Assembly: GCA_017624915.1 (NCBI GenBank)
Contig: JAGAMC010000031.1
Span: forward strand, 37,300 to 101,299
DNA: 64,000 bases
Source: Oscillospiraceae bacterium
GTDB taxonomy: Bacteria; Bacillota; Clostridia; Oscillospirales; Oscillospiraceae
Reading direction: 5' to 3'
The notes beneath the pieces are model-generated. The model saw only the letters and a list, made by a program, of their open reading frames with translations, did not search any database and was not told where the DNA came from. A program made the translations under genes and the position numbers. This document shows positions 38,220-46,721 of the stretch, one piece after another. The stretch's first letter is position 1. Each line of letters starts with the position of its first letter.

Positions 38220-39476
38220 TTATTTGAATGAGGCAATGGCGGTGCGGTAATCCTCCTCGCCGCCCACTCTGCCCACGGCGGACAGGGCCGCCCGGTCAAA
38301 GCAGAAGATCTCCTGCGCCAGTTGGCGCACCTGTTCACAAGTGACGGCGTCATACTCGGCAAGGATCTCATCCGGGGTACGCACGCAGCCCCGCAGCAGC
38401 ATGGACGAGCCCATGTGGCTCATGCGGGCCTGTGTGGACTCCAGACCCATGAGGATGTTGGCCTTGGCCTGCTCTCTGGCCCGGTCCAGCTCCGCTGCGT
38501 CCGGTCCGTGTTCGGCAAGCTCGGCGGCCACCCGGCACAGGGTGGACAGAGCCTCAGCCTCCGTGTCCGGAGACAGGGCGGTGTAAAGACCGATCAGACC
38601 TGTATCTTCGTGATCTGCGATATAGGAATAGACCGTGTAGCAAAGGCCCCGCTTCTCCCGCACCTCCTGAAACAGGCGGGAGGACACGCCGCCGCCCAGA
38701 ATGGAGGACAGCAGATTCATCTGGCAGCGGCGCTCGTCCAGAAAGGAGGGCGCGGCAAAGGCCAGAATCAGGTGGTTTTGCTCAATGGCCTTGCGGCGCA
38801 CAGTAAAGGCCGGACAAAACCGCACCGGCCGGAACCGGGGCGCGGGGATTGGCGCAAGGACGCTGAAGCGTTCCATAAGCCGGTCCACATCGGCTTGGGT
38901 AAAGCTGCCCGCCAGCGAGATGACGATCCGGTCCGGGCGGTAGTGGGTGCGGCGGTACTCGGCCAGCCACGGTCCGGTCATGGTCTCCAGCGTTCTGCGG
39001 GTGCCCAGAATGGGGCGGGCCAGGGCCGTGCCCTTGTAGACCGCGGCGTTGAGCCGCTCAGCCACCAGATCCTCCGGCGTGTCCCGGTACATGCCGATCT
39101 CCTCCAGAATGACGCCCCGCTCGGTGTCCACCTCCTCCTGACGGAAGGCCGAGCACAGCAGCATGTCGCTGAGCAGGTCGATGGCCCGGGCAAGGTGGGT
39201 GTCCAGACAGCGGGCGTAGAAGCAGGTGGTTTCCTTGGTGGTGTAGGCGTTGACCTGACCGCCGATGGAGTCGATTTCCTGCGCCAGCTGGTCGGTGGAG
39301 CGGCTGTGGGTGCTTTTGAAGGTCATGTGCTCCAGAAAATGGGCGGCGCCGTTCTGCCCGGCGGTCTCGTGCCGGGAGCCGGTGCCGATGAAAAAGCCCA
39401 CCGCGGCGGTACGCACCGCGGGCACGGCCTGGGTCAGGATGCGCACGCCGTTGGACAGGGTGATCATGTCGTACAT
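38220..39476 (-). CDS. M16-family zinc metallopeptidase
   Basis: 418 residues from MYDMITLSNG with GCGAGG upstream. The inverted zinc motif HXXEH is HFLEH (46-50), and the downstream glutamate lies in ERGVILEEIGM. The C-terminal half has the second M16 domain with the R/Y pair region (REKRGLCYTVYSY). This single-chain, two-domain form is like B. subtilis MlpA/YmxG, which processes small peptides. No peptide substrate gene is adjacent. Confidence 0.92.
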   Translation of the reverse strand: MYDMITLSNGVRILTQAVPAVRTAAVGFFIGTGSRHETAGQNGAAHFLEHMTFKSTHSRSTDQLAQEIDSIGGQVNAYTTKETTCFYARCLDTHLARAIDLLSDMLLCSAFRQEEVDTERGVILEEIGMYRDTPEDLVAERLNAAVYKGTALARPILGTRRTLETMTGPWLAEYRRTHYRPDRIVISLAGSFTQADVDRLMERFSVLAPIPAPRFRPVRFCPAFTVRRKAIEQNHLILAFAAPSFLDERRCQMNLLSSILGGGVSSRLFQEVREKRGLCYTVYSYIADHEDTGLIGLYTALSPDTEAEALSTLCRVAAELAEHGPDAAELDRAREQAKANILMGLESTQARMSHMGSSMLLRGCVRTPDEILAEYDAVTCEQVRQLAQEIFCFDRAALSAVGRVGGEEDYRTAIASFK

Positions 39477-39635
39477 AGCAGAGCCTCGCTTTACATTGTG
39501 TAGTACCGACATTTTAACACAGGATATGACCCGGGCACAATCTTTTCAAAAACTTTACACAAACTTGCTTTCCCCAAAGGGCAAGATATGGTAGAATGAG
39601 GCCGTCAAAACAGAAAAGAAGGAAGAGATGGAAAC

Positions 39636-40424
39636 ATGGAAAAGTTTCTGAGCAAAAAAGGCTATATCTGCGACATGGACGGCGTGATCTATCACGGCAG
39701 CCAGATCCTGCCCGGCGTGCACGAGTTTGTCCAGTGGCTGTACCGGGAGAACAAACAGTTTCTGTTCCTGACCAACAACAGCGGAAAGACCCCCAGAGAG
39801 CTGCAGGAAAAGCTGGCCCGCATGGGCCTTGAGGTGGACGAGAGCCACTTCTATACCAGTGGTCAGGCCACCGCGAACTTTATTGCTAACCAGACCCCCG
39901 GAGCAAAGGTTTTCGTCATCGGCGAGCCCGGCCTTGCCCACGCTCTGTACCAGAAGGGGCTGACCCTGGATGACGTGGTCCCGGACTACGTGGTCATTGG
40001 CGAGACCTCCGGCTACACCTACGACAGCATCTGCAAGGCGGTCCGGCTGGTGCAGCAGGGCGCCCGGCTCATCGGCACCAACTACGACCTGACCGGCCCT
40101 GCCGAGAACAATACCATCATCCCCGCCTGCCGGGCGCTGGTGGCCCCCATCGAGCTGACCACAGGGAAAACCGCCTACTACGTGGGCAAGCCAAACCCCC
40201 TGATGATGCGCACCGGTCTTGATCTGCTGGGGGTCCACTCCGGCGAGGCGGCCATGATCGGTGACCGCATGGACACCGACATTCAGGCGGCTATCGAGTG
40301 CGGCCTTGACTCCGTGCTGGTTCTGTCCGGCGTGTCCAGCCGGGAGACTGCGGCTTCTTTCCCCTACCGGCCCAGACTGATCCTGGACGGCGTGGGCGAC
40401 ATTGCCGCCGCGGCACAAAAGTAA
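39636..40424 (+). CDS. HAD-IIA family phosphatase (NagD/AraL-like)
   Basis: 262 residues. HAD motif I DMDG (13-16), motif II TNNSGK (about 46-51), and motif IV GDRMDTDI are in place, with the C2 cap inserted between motifs II and III as in NagD. It probably dephosphorylates small phosphometabolites for housekeeping (phosphoglycolate, nucleotides or sugar phosphates). The start MEKFLSKKG has GGAAGAGATGG upstream. A strong terminator follows. Confidence 0.9.
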   Translation: MEKFLSKKGYICDMDGVIYHGSQILPGVHEFVQWLYRENKQFLFLTNNSGKTPRELQEKLARMGLEVDESHFYTSGQATANFIANQTPGAKVFVIGEPGLAHALYQKGLTLDDVVPDYVVIGETSGYTYDSICKAVRLVQQGARLIGTNYDLTGPAENNTIIPACRALVAPIELTTGKTAYYVGKPNPLMMRTGLDLLGVHSGEAAMIGDRMDTDIQAAIECGLDSVLVLSGVSSRETAASFPYRPRLILDGVGDIAAAAQK

Positions 40425-40432
40425 TGAGAACA

Positions 40433-40466
40433 AAAAAGCACGCTTCCGTTGGAAGCGTGCTTTTTG
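40433..40466 (+). terminator. Terminator of the HAD phosphatase gene
   Basis: Stem AAAAGCACGCTTCC / GGAAGCGTGCTTTT with loop GTT and T-run. Confidence 0.9.
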
Positions 40467-40477
40467 CTGTGTGGAGA

Positions 40478-40641
40478 GGAGAAGTTTCGCCGCTCTGGCG
40501 GCGTAACCTGCTTTGCCCGCGGATAGCATGGCAGTCCGGCGCGGCGGGTCGGCCACTGAGGGTGGCAGGTCAGCACGCACAGCGGCAGCAAGCGGGCGCG
40601 GAGGGTGTGGACACCCGCCGCCGGAGCGGCGGAATATCTCC
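40478..40641. repeat. MITE-like element with imperfect terminal inverted repeats
   Basis: The left end 40478-40503 and right end 40616-40641 are inverted copies (about 21 of 26 positions match; the inner 19 match at 17). Each end is itself a palindrome (CCGCCG..CGGCGG type). The ~110 bp between them has no open frame. The right end stops at the stop codon of the XRE gene. No clear target duplication is visible. It could instead be a double-hairpin terminator for the XRE gene. Confidence 0.45.
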
Positions 40642-40859
40642 TACCTCTTTGCATCTGGGCTTTTCTGGTCTGTCAGACCCAACAGGTAATCCACACTTGT
40701 GTTATGAAACCGTGCCAACAGAATCAAGAACTCCGGAGGAATCGTTCGGGCACCGGTCTCGTAGTTGCTGTATGTCTGCTGTGAACAGTTCAGCTTTTCC
40801 GCTATTTGGCGCTGAGATAAATCGGCATCTTCGCGTAAATCCTTAATGCGCTGATACAT
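40641..40859 (-). CDS. Small XRE-family regulator, divergent from an RHH protein
   Basis: 72 residues, helix-turn-helix at about 16-40 (SQRQIAEKLNCSQQTYSNYETG), ending LLGLTDQKSPDAKR. The ATG has GAGGTG upstream; a longer frame start is not supported. It is divergent from the ribbon-helix-helix gene at 40952, and the spacer has two identical-type 15-bp palindromes that are good operator candidates for this protein or for its neighbour. Confidence 0.85.
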   Translation of the reverse strand: MYQRIKDLREDADLSQRQIAEKLNCSQQTYSNYETGARTIPPEFLILLARFHNTSVDYLLGLTDQKSPDAKR

Positions 40860-40887
40860 TTTATTCACCTCAGCCCCAATATAACCC

Positions 40888-40927
40888 ACAACAATTTGTT
40901 GTATTGCATTTCACAACAAATTGTTGT
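40888..40927. promoter_or_regulatory. Twin palindromic operators between divergent regulator genes
   Basis: ACAACAATTTGTTGT (40888-40902) and ACAACAAATTGTTGT (40913-40927): two 15-bp palindromes whose centres are 25 bp apart, in the 92-bp spacer between the XRE and RHH genes. On the minus strand a TATATT-like -10 (about 40878-40884) lies just downstream of the first palindrome. Binding of a dimeric repressor here would affect both promoters. Confidence 0.75.
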
Positions 40928-40951
40928 AAGATTGCGTTGAGGTGAGAGAAT

Positions 40952-41128
40952 ATGGCAGAAAAGCCCAAAAAGATCGTCAGCGTATCTTTGCCGGAGGAAA
41001 CCCACGCCCGGCTGAGGACACTGGCCGACGACACCCTTCGTACCATCCCCGGCTATATCCGCATGCTGGTCAACCAGCACCTGCGGCAGCTTGACAAGCC
41101 GCAAAACAGCAAAGAGGTTGATAAATAA
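40952..41128 (+). CDS. Ribbon-helix-helix (Arc/CopG-type) small DNA-binding protein
   Basis: 58 residues: MAEKPKKIVSVSLPEETHAR at the start, then a helical part ending LRQLDKPQNSKEVDK. The strand KIVSVSLPEE followed by helix HARLRTLADDTL and helix IPGYIRMLVNQHLRQL is the ribbon-helix-helix pattern, and such dimers bind palindromes. GAGGTGAG precedes the ATG. Divergently transcribed from the XRE gene with twin operators between. No toxin-like partner lies downstream, where a terminator follows at once. Confidence 0.75.
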   Translation: MAEKPKKIVSVSLPEETHARLRTLADDTLRTIPGYIRMLVNQHLRQLDKPQNSKEVDK

Positions 41129-41131
41129 AAT

Positions 41132-41159
41132 CAGCGGCGGAGCGTTTGCTCCGCCGCTG
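41132..41159. terminator. Terminator between the RHH gene and the symporter gene
   Basis: Perfect 12-bp stem CAGCGGCGGAGC / GCTCCGCCGCTG with loop GTTT, then TGTTATTTT; the minus strand is followed by TTTTATTTAT. Confidence 0.8.
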
Positions 41160-41176
41160 TGTTATTTTGCGGGAAA

Positions 41177-42367
41177 TTACAGGTCTGCCAGTTCGATCTT
41201 CTCCTCGGCGATGTTGTGCTTTTTGGCGTAGCCGGTGAGCATCAGGGTCAGAGCGCCGTCGCCGGTGACGTTGCAGGCGGTGCCGAAGGAGTCCTGCAGG
41301 GCGAAGATGGTGAGCATCAGGCCGGTGCCGGTGCCGTCAAAGCCCAGCACGGACATGATCAGACCCAGAGAGGCCATAACCGTGCCGCCGGGCACGCCGG
41401 GAGCGCCGATGGCGAACACGCCCAGCAGCAGGCAGAACAGGATCATGGAGCTCAGGGAGGGCAGCTGGCCGTACAGGATCTTGGACACCACCATGACAAA
41501 GAACACCTCTGTCAGCACGGAGCCGCACAGGTGGATGTTGGCAAACAGGGGGATGCCGAAGTCCACCATATCCTTGCGCAGCACCTTGGATTTGTGGGCG
41601 CAGGACAGGGCCACGGACAGGGTGGCGGCGGAGCTCATGGTGCCAACGGCGGTGATATAGGCGGGGCCGTAGTGCTTGATGACTTCAATGGGGCTGGCGC
41701 CGGAGTAGATGCCGGCCACACCGTACAGAACACCCATCCAGATGTAGTGGCCTACCATGACGATGAGGATAACGATCAGGAACACAGGCAGCTGCTTGGT
41801 GATCGTGCCGTCATAGGCAAGACCGGCGAAGGTGCAGCCGATGAAGAAGGGCAGCACGGGGATGACCACCTTGGTAACGATCTGCAGCACGATCTTCTGG
41901 AATTCGTCCAGCAGACGGATGGTGGCAGAGGCCTTGGTCCACACGGCGGAAAGGCCGATCAGCACGGAGAACACCAGCGCGCTCATTACGGGCATGATCT
42001 GGGGAATATCCAGCTGGAAGGCCACGGCGGGCAGATCCTTAAGGGAATCCACTTCGCTGGCGATGGGCAGGAAGGGGATCAGGCCGTAGCCGGCGGCCAT
42101 GGACATAAAGGCGGCCAGAATGGAGGACACGTAGGCCAGCACAAGGGCCACGGTGAGCATCCGGCTGGCACTGGAGCCCAGCTTGGTAATGGACGGGGCG
42201 ATAAAACCGATGATGATCAGGGGCACGCAGAAGGTGATGACCTGACCCATGATGTACTTGGCGGTGACGATGACCGTCATCAGGCCGGCGGGCGCGAACA
42301 GACCCACCACCATGCCCAGCAGCAGGCCGAGCAACAGCTTCGCGGGGAGACTCTTCAGAATTTTCAT
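41177..42367 (-). CDS. Dicarboxylate/amino acid:cation symporter (DAACS/SDF family)
   Basis: 396 residues with about eight membrane segments. Family blocks include the serine-rich loop GTMSSAATLSVAL, the APGVPGGTV hairpin and the NVTGDGALTLMLTGYAKK end with conserved Asn and Asp that bind the substrate. Members take up glutamate, aspartate, succinate, fumarate or malate with Na+ or H+. The neighbouring malic enzyme makes a C4-dicarboxylate such as malate the most likely substrate (inference). AGGAGGG precedes the ATG. Confidence 0.88.
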   Translation of the reverse strand: MKILKSLPAKLLLGLLLGMVVGLFAPAGLMTVIVTAKYIMGQVITFCVPLIIIGFIAPSITKLGSSASRMLTVALVLAYVSSILAAFMSMAAGYGLIPFLPIASEVDSLKDLPAVAFQLDIPQIMPVMSALVFSVLIGLSAVWTKASATIRLLDEFQKIVLQIVTKVVIPVLPFFIGCTFAGLAYDGTITKQLPVFLIVILIVMVGHYIWMGVLYGVAGIYSGASPIEVIKHYGPAYITAVGTMSSAATLSVALSCAHKSKVLRKDMVDFGIPLFANIHLCGSVLTEVFFVMVVSKILYGQLPSLSSMILFCLLLGVFAIGAPGVPGGTVMASLGLIMSVLGFDGTGTGLMLTIFALQDSFGTACNVTGDGALTLMLTGYAKKHNIAEEKIELADL

Positions 42368-42514
42368 ACTTTCCCTCCTAAGATGGCCCTGCATCCGGCA
42401 GGACCTGCAGAAATCATGTTCAGTATACTAAATAATGTGGCGGGATGCAACTGTTTTCAAAGGGAAGCGGCGGGGCGTATTGATAAATACGAGAGGGCGG
42501 GCTGTCCCTATGAC

Positions 42515-42546
42515 AAAAAACGGAGGCAGTCAGCTGACTGCCTCCG
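42515..42546 (-). terminator. Terminator of the malic enzyme gene
   Basis: Perfect 13-bp palindromic stem CGGAGGCAGTCAG / CTGACTGCCTCCG, followed on the minus strand by TTTTTTG. Confidence 0.88.
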
Positions 42547-42570
42547 CCTGAGGAGATATATGGGGAACGA

Positions 42571-43743
<1,173 letters not shown>

Positions 43744-43774
43744 AACAGATACCTTCCTTTTTGGCTTGTTTAGA

Positions 43775-43851
43775 TGGCACCCCCAGCGAGACTCGAACTC
43801 ACTACCTTACGCTTAGGAGGCGTACGCTCTATCCTGGTGAGCTACGGGGGC
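43775..43851 (-). tRNA. tRNA-Arg (anticodon CCT)
   Basis: 77 nt including an encoded CCA. The cloverleaf is complete: D-stem GCTC / GAGC, anticodon stem TACGC / GCGTA with loop CTCCTAA (anticodon CCT, reading AGG), T-arm GTGAG-TTCGAGT-CTCGC. The acceptor pairs CCCC with GGGG, with a terminal G-T wobble. Confidence 0.93.
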
Positions 43852-43872
43852 AAAAAACCGATTCGGCAATTT

Positions 43873-43901
43873 ATTTTAGCCCACGGCGGCGGCGGTGTCA
43901 A
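43873..43901 (-). promoter_or_regulatory. Promoter of the tRNA-Arg (and probably malic enzyme) unit
   Basis: Minus-strand TTGACA, a 17-bp spacer and TAAAAT, 21 bp before the tRNA 5' end. Confidence 0.78.
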
Positions 43902-43977
43902 TTATTGGGTCGGTACAAAATAATATAAAAATTTTTTATATTATATGGCCCAACGGATATACTTGTCTGTTTCGGGC

Positions 43978-44010
43978 GAAAAATACCGCCGCCCGGGCCG
44001 GGCGGCGGTA
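43978..44010 (-). terminator. Terminator of the helicase-loader operon
   Basis: Perfect stem TACCGCCGCCC / GGGCGGCGGTA, followed on the minus strand by TTTTT, six bases after the DnaC-like gene. Confidence 0.87.
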
Positions 44011-44016
44011 TATAGA

Positions 44017-45015
44017 TCAATCCATGTTCCGGGCGCGCTGTCTGCGGATGTCCTCTCCAAAAAAGTGCAGGGGGTGATACTCGCCGGCAAGCCGGGAGGC
44101 GATCTGGGGGGAGTAGCGCCGGCCGATGTCGTCCATAGTCAGGTTGGAGGAGATGACCGTGTGCTTATCGGACATCAGGCGGGTGTTGATCAGCTCGTAC
44201 AGGGCGCTCTGGGTAAACTGGGTGGTCAGCTCACAGCCCAGATCGTCCATAATGAGCAGGTCGCAGTTCAGGTAGCGCCGGGTCTCGCTGCGGGCGTCCG
44301 GGTCGTGGTTGAACTTCTGGGCCTCAAACCGGGAGAAAATATTTCCCGCCGTGTCGTACACCACGGAGAAGCCCCGTTCGGACACCACCCGTGCAATGCA
44401 GGCCGACAGATAGGTTTTGCCCAGACCGGGCGCGCCGTAGAGGAACAGGTTGCGGGTGGACCGCTGGCCGAAATTGCGGGCATAGTTCAGGCACATGGGG
44501 AAGACGAAGTCCGTCATGTTTTCCCGGGGAGAGGTGCCCTCAGCGGGATCGTGGACGGGGGAATAGTAGTCCATGCGGAAGTTGTCAAAGGACTGTCCGC
44601 CCAGATCCAGCATGCTGGAAAGGGCCCGGATCTGCTCCTGTTTGCAAAGCTCATGCAGGCACGGGCACATGGTGGCGCCCTGCCAGCCGGTGTCGCCGCA
44701 GGCGGCGCAGGCGGGCACATCGTCCAGCTCGTTGGGCCCCATGCCCAGCGAGCCCAGAATGTCCCGGCGCTCCAGCTGCAGATCCAGATTTTTGGCTCTC
44801 AGTTGGGCAAGGGCCGGGCCGGGATCTTCTCCGTTTTTCAGCGCGGCGGTGACCACACCGGTCATGGTGGCCCGCAGTTCCCGGTCGATCTGGGCCAGAC
44901 GGGGCTGGCGGGCGTAGGCCAGCTGTCGGCGCTGTTCGGCTTCAGCGGTGCGGCGCAGGCGCTGCTGCTCCAGACGCTGGGTGGCCTGCCGCAGCACATT
45001 GGGGTCGTATGACAT
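44017..45015 (-). CDS. DnaC/DnaI-like helicase-loader ATPase
   Basis: 332 residues. The N-terminal helical part is followed by a zinc-binding cysteine set (CAACGDTGWQ, then CPC and C; about 103-124), and a AAA+ domain with Walker A GAPGLGKTYLSA (near 194), Walker B LLIMDDLGCE and an arginine at the C-terminal side (QIASRLAGEY). This matches DnaC/DnaI-type loaders that place the replicative helicase on DNA. It begins 4 bp after the DnaD-like gene, so the two form a loading module. Confidence 0.88.
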   Translation of the reverse strand: MSYDPNVLRQATQRLEQQRLRRTAEAEQRRQLAYARQPRLAQIDRELRATMTGVVTAALKNGEDPGPALAQLRAKNLDLQLERRDILGSLGMGPNELDDVPACAACGDTGWQGATMCPCLHELCKQEQIRALSSMLDLGGQSFDNFRMDYYSPVHDPAEGTSPRENMTDFVFPMCLNYARNFGQRSTRNLFLYGAPGLGKTYLSACIARVVSERGFSVVYDTAGNIFSRFEAQKFNHDPDARSETRRYLNCDLLIMDDLGCELTTQFTQSALYELINTRLMSDKHTVISSNLTMDDIGRRYSPQIASRLAGEYHPLHFFGEDIRRQRARNMD

Positions 45016-45019
45016 GGGA

Positions 45020-45961
45020 TCAACCTCCCTGTTCCTTGTTCATTTTTTCCAGAAGACGGCGGGTGCGCTCCCGTTCCAGCCTTGCCCGGGCGGCGGAATC
45101 TTCCGGGGCTGTGGGTGCAGTCCGGCGGGGAGCGGACTCCCCGTTCCGGAGCTGCTGGGCGGTGTGCAGGCCCTTTTCGTGCCAGCGGCGCAAAATGCCG
45201 TTCATGTACCGCCAGTCCATGGACTTGGAGGCGGTGCCCATAACGGTTTTTTCATAGGCAAGGCGCAGAGCGTCGTTGTCAAATCCCATTTCAAGCCATG
45301 CGGCGATGTACTTCTGCTCCCGCTCCACCAGCGGGCGATTGGGCAGGTCCAGCAGGCGGGCGATCTCCCCCTCCCGGGTGCGCAGACACAGCAGGCGGCG
45401 CAGGTGCTCCTCGGCGGCCTCGGCGGTGTCGATGCCCTCCCGGGCCCAGCGGAAGGCCTCCCGCCGGATCTGGGACAGAAAGGGCTTGCGGCCGGGGCCG
45501 TATTTGCGCTGGACCTCCTGCGAGCACCAGGAGACGATGAGGATAATGACTTCGGGCGGCAGGGCCAGATGGTCGTATATGGTCAAAAGGGCTTTCAGGT
45601 CGGGGGTGGACAGCTTTTTGCCCAGACGGCGCTCCACCTCGTCGGCAAGGGCGCTGAAGGGACTGCTGCCGGACAGGGCGGCGGTGACGTCGCTCAGGGA
45701 GTATTCCGGCACGGGGACCTCCTGTTCCGGGGCGGGTGCGGCGGGAGCGGCCTGAGCCGGGGCGATGAGCTTCTGCGCTGCCAGCTTGTCCAGGGCTGCC
45801 TGCAGACGCGGGCCGTCCCAGTTCAGGGCGGGGGGTGCGTTGTGGCGCAGGATGTGCAGATAGACCAGCGCCGCGTCCGGGTCTCCAAGGGCCAGCAGCT
45901 TGTCGGCGGCCCGGCCGCTGAGAGAGAGTATGCTGTTGGGCAGCAGATCCACGGTGTCCAT
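45020..45961 (-). CDS. DnaD-domain replication protein
   Basis: 313 residues. An N-terminal winged-helix-like region (1-75) is followed by an Ala/Pro linker and two tandem DnaB_2/DnaD-type domains: about 88-190 and 195-275, the second with the signature YMNGILRRWHEKGLHT. DnaD and DnaB of B. subtilis remodel DNA at origins and restart sites before the loader acts. AAGGAGG precedes the ATG. Gene order DnaD-like then loader resembles dnaB-dnaI. Confidence 0.87.
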   Translation of the reverse strand: MDTVDLLPNSILSLSGRAADKLLALGDPDAALVYLHILRHNAPPALNWDGPRLQAALDKLAAQKLIAPAQAAPAAPAPEQEVPVPEYSLSDVTAALSGSSPFSALADEVERRLGKKLSTPDLKALLTIYDHLALPPEVIILIVSWCSQEVQRKYGPGRKPFLSQIRREAFRWAREGIDTAEAAEEHLRRLLCLRTREGEIARLLDLPNRPLVEREQKYIAAWLEMGFDNDALRLAYEKTVMGTASKSMDWRYMNGILRRWHEKGLHTAQQLRNGESAPRRTAPTAPEDSAARARLERERTRRLLEKMNKEQGG

Positions 45962-46104
45962 AGGCCGCCTCCTTTCACAAGAGCATGTTCTTTTTCATTT
46001 TACTCTAAAAAACGCCGTTCGTAAACAAAAAATCCGGCACAGCGACAAAATATCACGAAATTTGCAAAATTCACGAATCTGTTATTTTTCTGCAGCGGAA
46101 TCTG

Positions 46105-46113
46105 TGGTATAAT
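46105..46113 (+). promoter_or_regulatory. zapA: Extended -10 promoter of zapA
   Basis: TGGTATAAT, 62 bp before the zapA start; a weak T-rich -35 (46085-46090) is 17 bp upstream. Confidence 0.6.
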
Positions 46114-46175
46114 ACATTTAAGTGTAGCTATCTGCCGAAGTGCGGCAGAAAGATAACGATACGGAGGGGTCGAAA

Positions 46176-46490
46176 ATGAAGAATAAAGTCACCGTTTCCA
46201 TTGCCGGTCAGCAGTTTACTCTGGTGGGTACCGAGGACGAAAGCTATGTGCGCCGGGTGGCCGGACATGTGGATGACCAGGTGCGTCAGGTGGCCGATGC
46301 CGGCCGCATGTCCGTGGTGGACAGCGCGGTGCTGGCAGCGGTGAATATCGCCGACCAGTATTTCAAGGAGCAGGAGTCCTGCGAGAACCTTCGCCGCCAG
46401 ATCAAGCAAGTGCTGGAGGAGTCCGCCAAGCTGAAGATGGAGCTGTCCGAAGCCAAGCGGGAGATATTCAAGCTGCAGAATAAGCGCTGA
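46176..46490 (+). CDS. zapA: Cell division protein ZapA
   Basis: Small FtsZ-ring stabiliser. 104 residues from MKNKVTVSIAGQQFTLVG with CGGAGGGG upstream. The N-terminal beta domain (about 1-50) is followed by a long coiled coil (55-104), the standard ZapA plan. The ORF reads from an earlier ATG, but that lacks a ribosome site. Its stop is contained in the left direct repeat of the structured element that follows. Confidence 0.9.
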   Translation: MKNKVTVSIAGQQFTLVGTEDESYVRRVAGHVDDQVRQVADAGRMSVVDSAVLAAVNIADQYFKEQESCENLRRQIKQVLEESAKLKMELSEAKREIFKLQNKR

Positions 46491-46629
46491 GCCGTCGCGA
46501 GCAGCACGGATGGACCGGAGCAAGGGCGCGAAACCAAGATGCCAAGGGCAGCTGTTTCAAGCCCGCGTCGCAGGGAAGCCGTGCGTCGTGAGCAGGCGAA
46601 GCGTGAGAAGATAAGCGCTGAGCCGTCGC
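46480..46629 (+). repeat. Structured repeat element (copy B) with direct repeats at both ends
   Basis: Core 46502-46590 is 87/89 identical to the element after dnaA. It is bounded by the exact 19-bp direct repeat ATAAGCGCTGAGCCGTCGC (46480-46498 and 46611-46629), whose left copy contains the zapA stop codon. As after dnaA, the repeated sequence is that of the host gene end, so it differs between the two sites while the core is shared. Confidence 0.75.
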
Positions 46630-46660
46630 TCAAAGCGCAAACAACAAGCAGAGGATACAT

Positions 46661-46692
46661 ACCGAAGCCGGGAATCCGTTCCCGGCTTCGGT
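46661..46692 (+). other. Long hairpin before the U32 peptidase gene
   Basis: Perfect 14-bp stem ACCGAAGCCGGGAA / TTCCCGGCTTCGGT with loop TCCG, 30 bp before the U32 start. There is no T-run, so it is not a clear terminator; it may protect or attenuate the message. Confidence 0.5.
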
Positions 46693-46721
46693 CGCTGTCA
46701 TGATTTGAGGAGGGAACGCCC

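Noticed and set aside
40641-41128. XRE/RHH pair as a toxin-antitoxin system
   Set aside because: The genes are divergent, both look like DNA-binding proteins, and there is no toxin-like neighbour; a terminator follows the RHH gene directly.
43912-43946. AT-rich inverted repeat (TAATATAAAAA / TTTTTATATTA) upstream of tRNA-Arg as an operator
   Set aside because: Simple A/T sequence of this kind arises easily; it is 15 bp or more upstream of the -35 and no regulator is implied. It could equally be an UP-element.
46661-46692. Intrinsic terminator between zapA and the U32 gene
   Set aside because: The 14-bp hairpin is strong but is followed by GCGCTGTCATGA-like sequence without a T-run.
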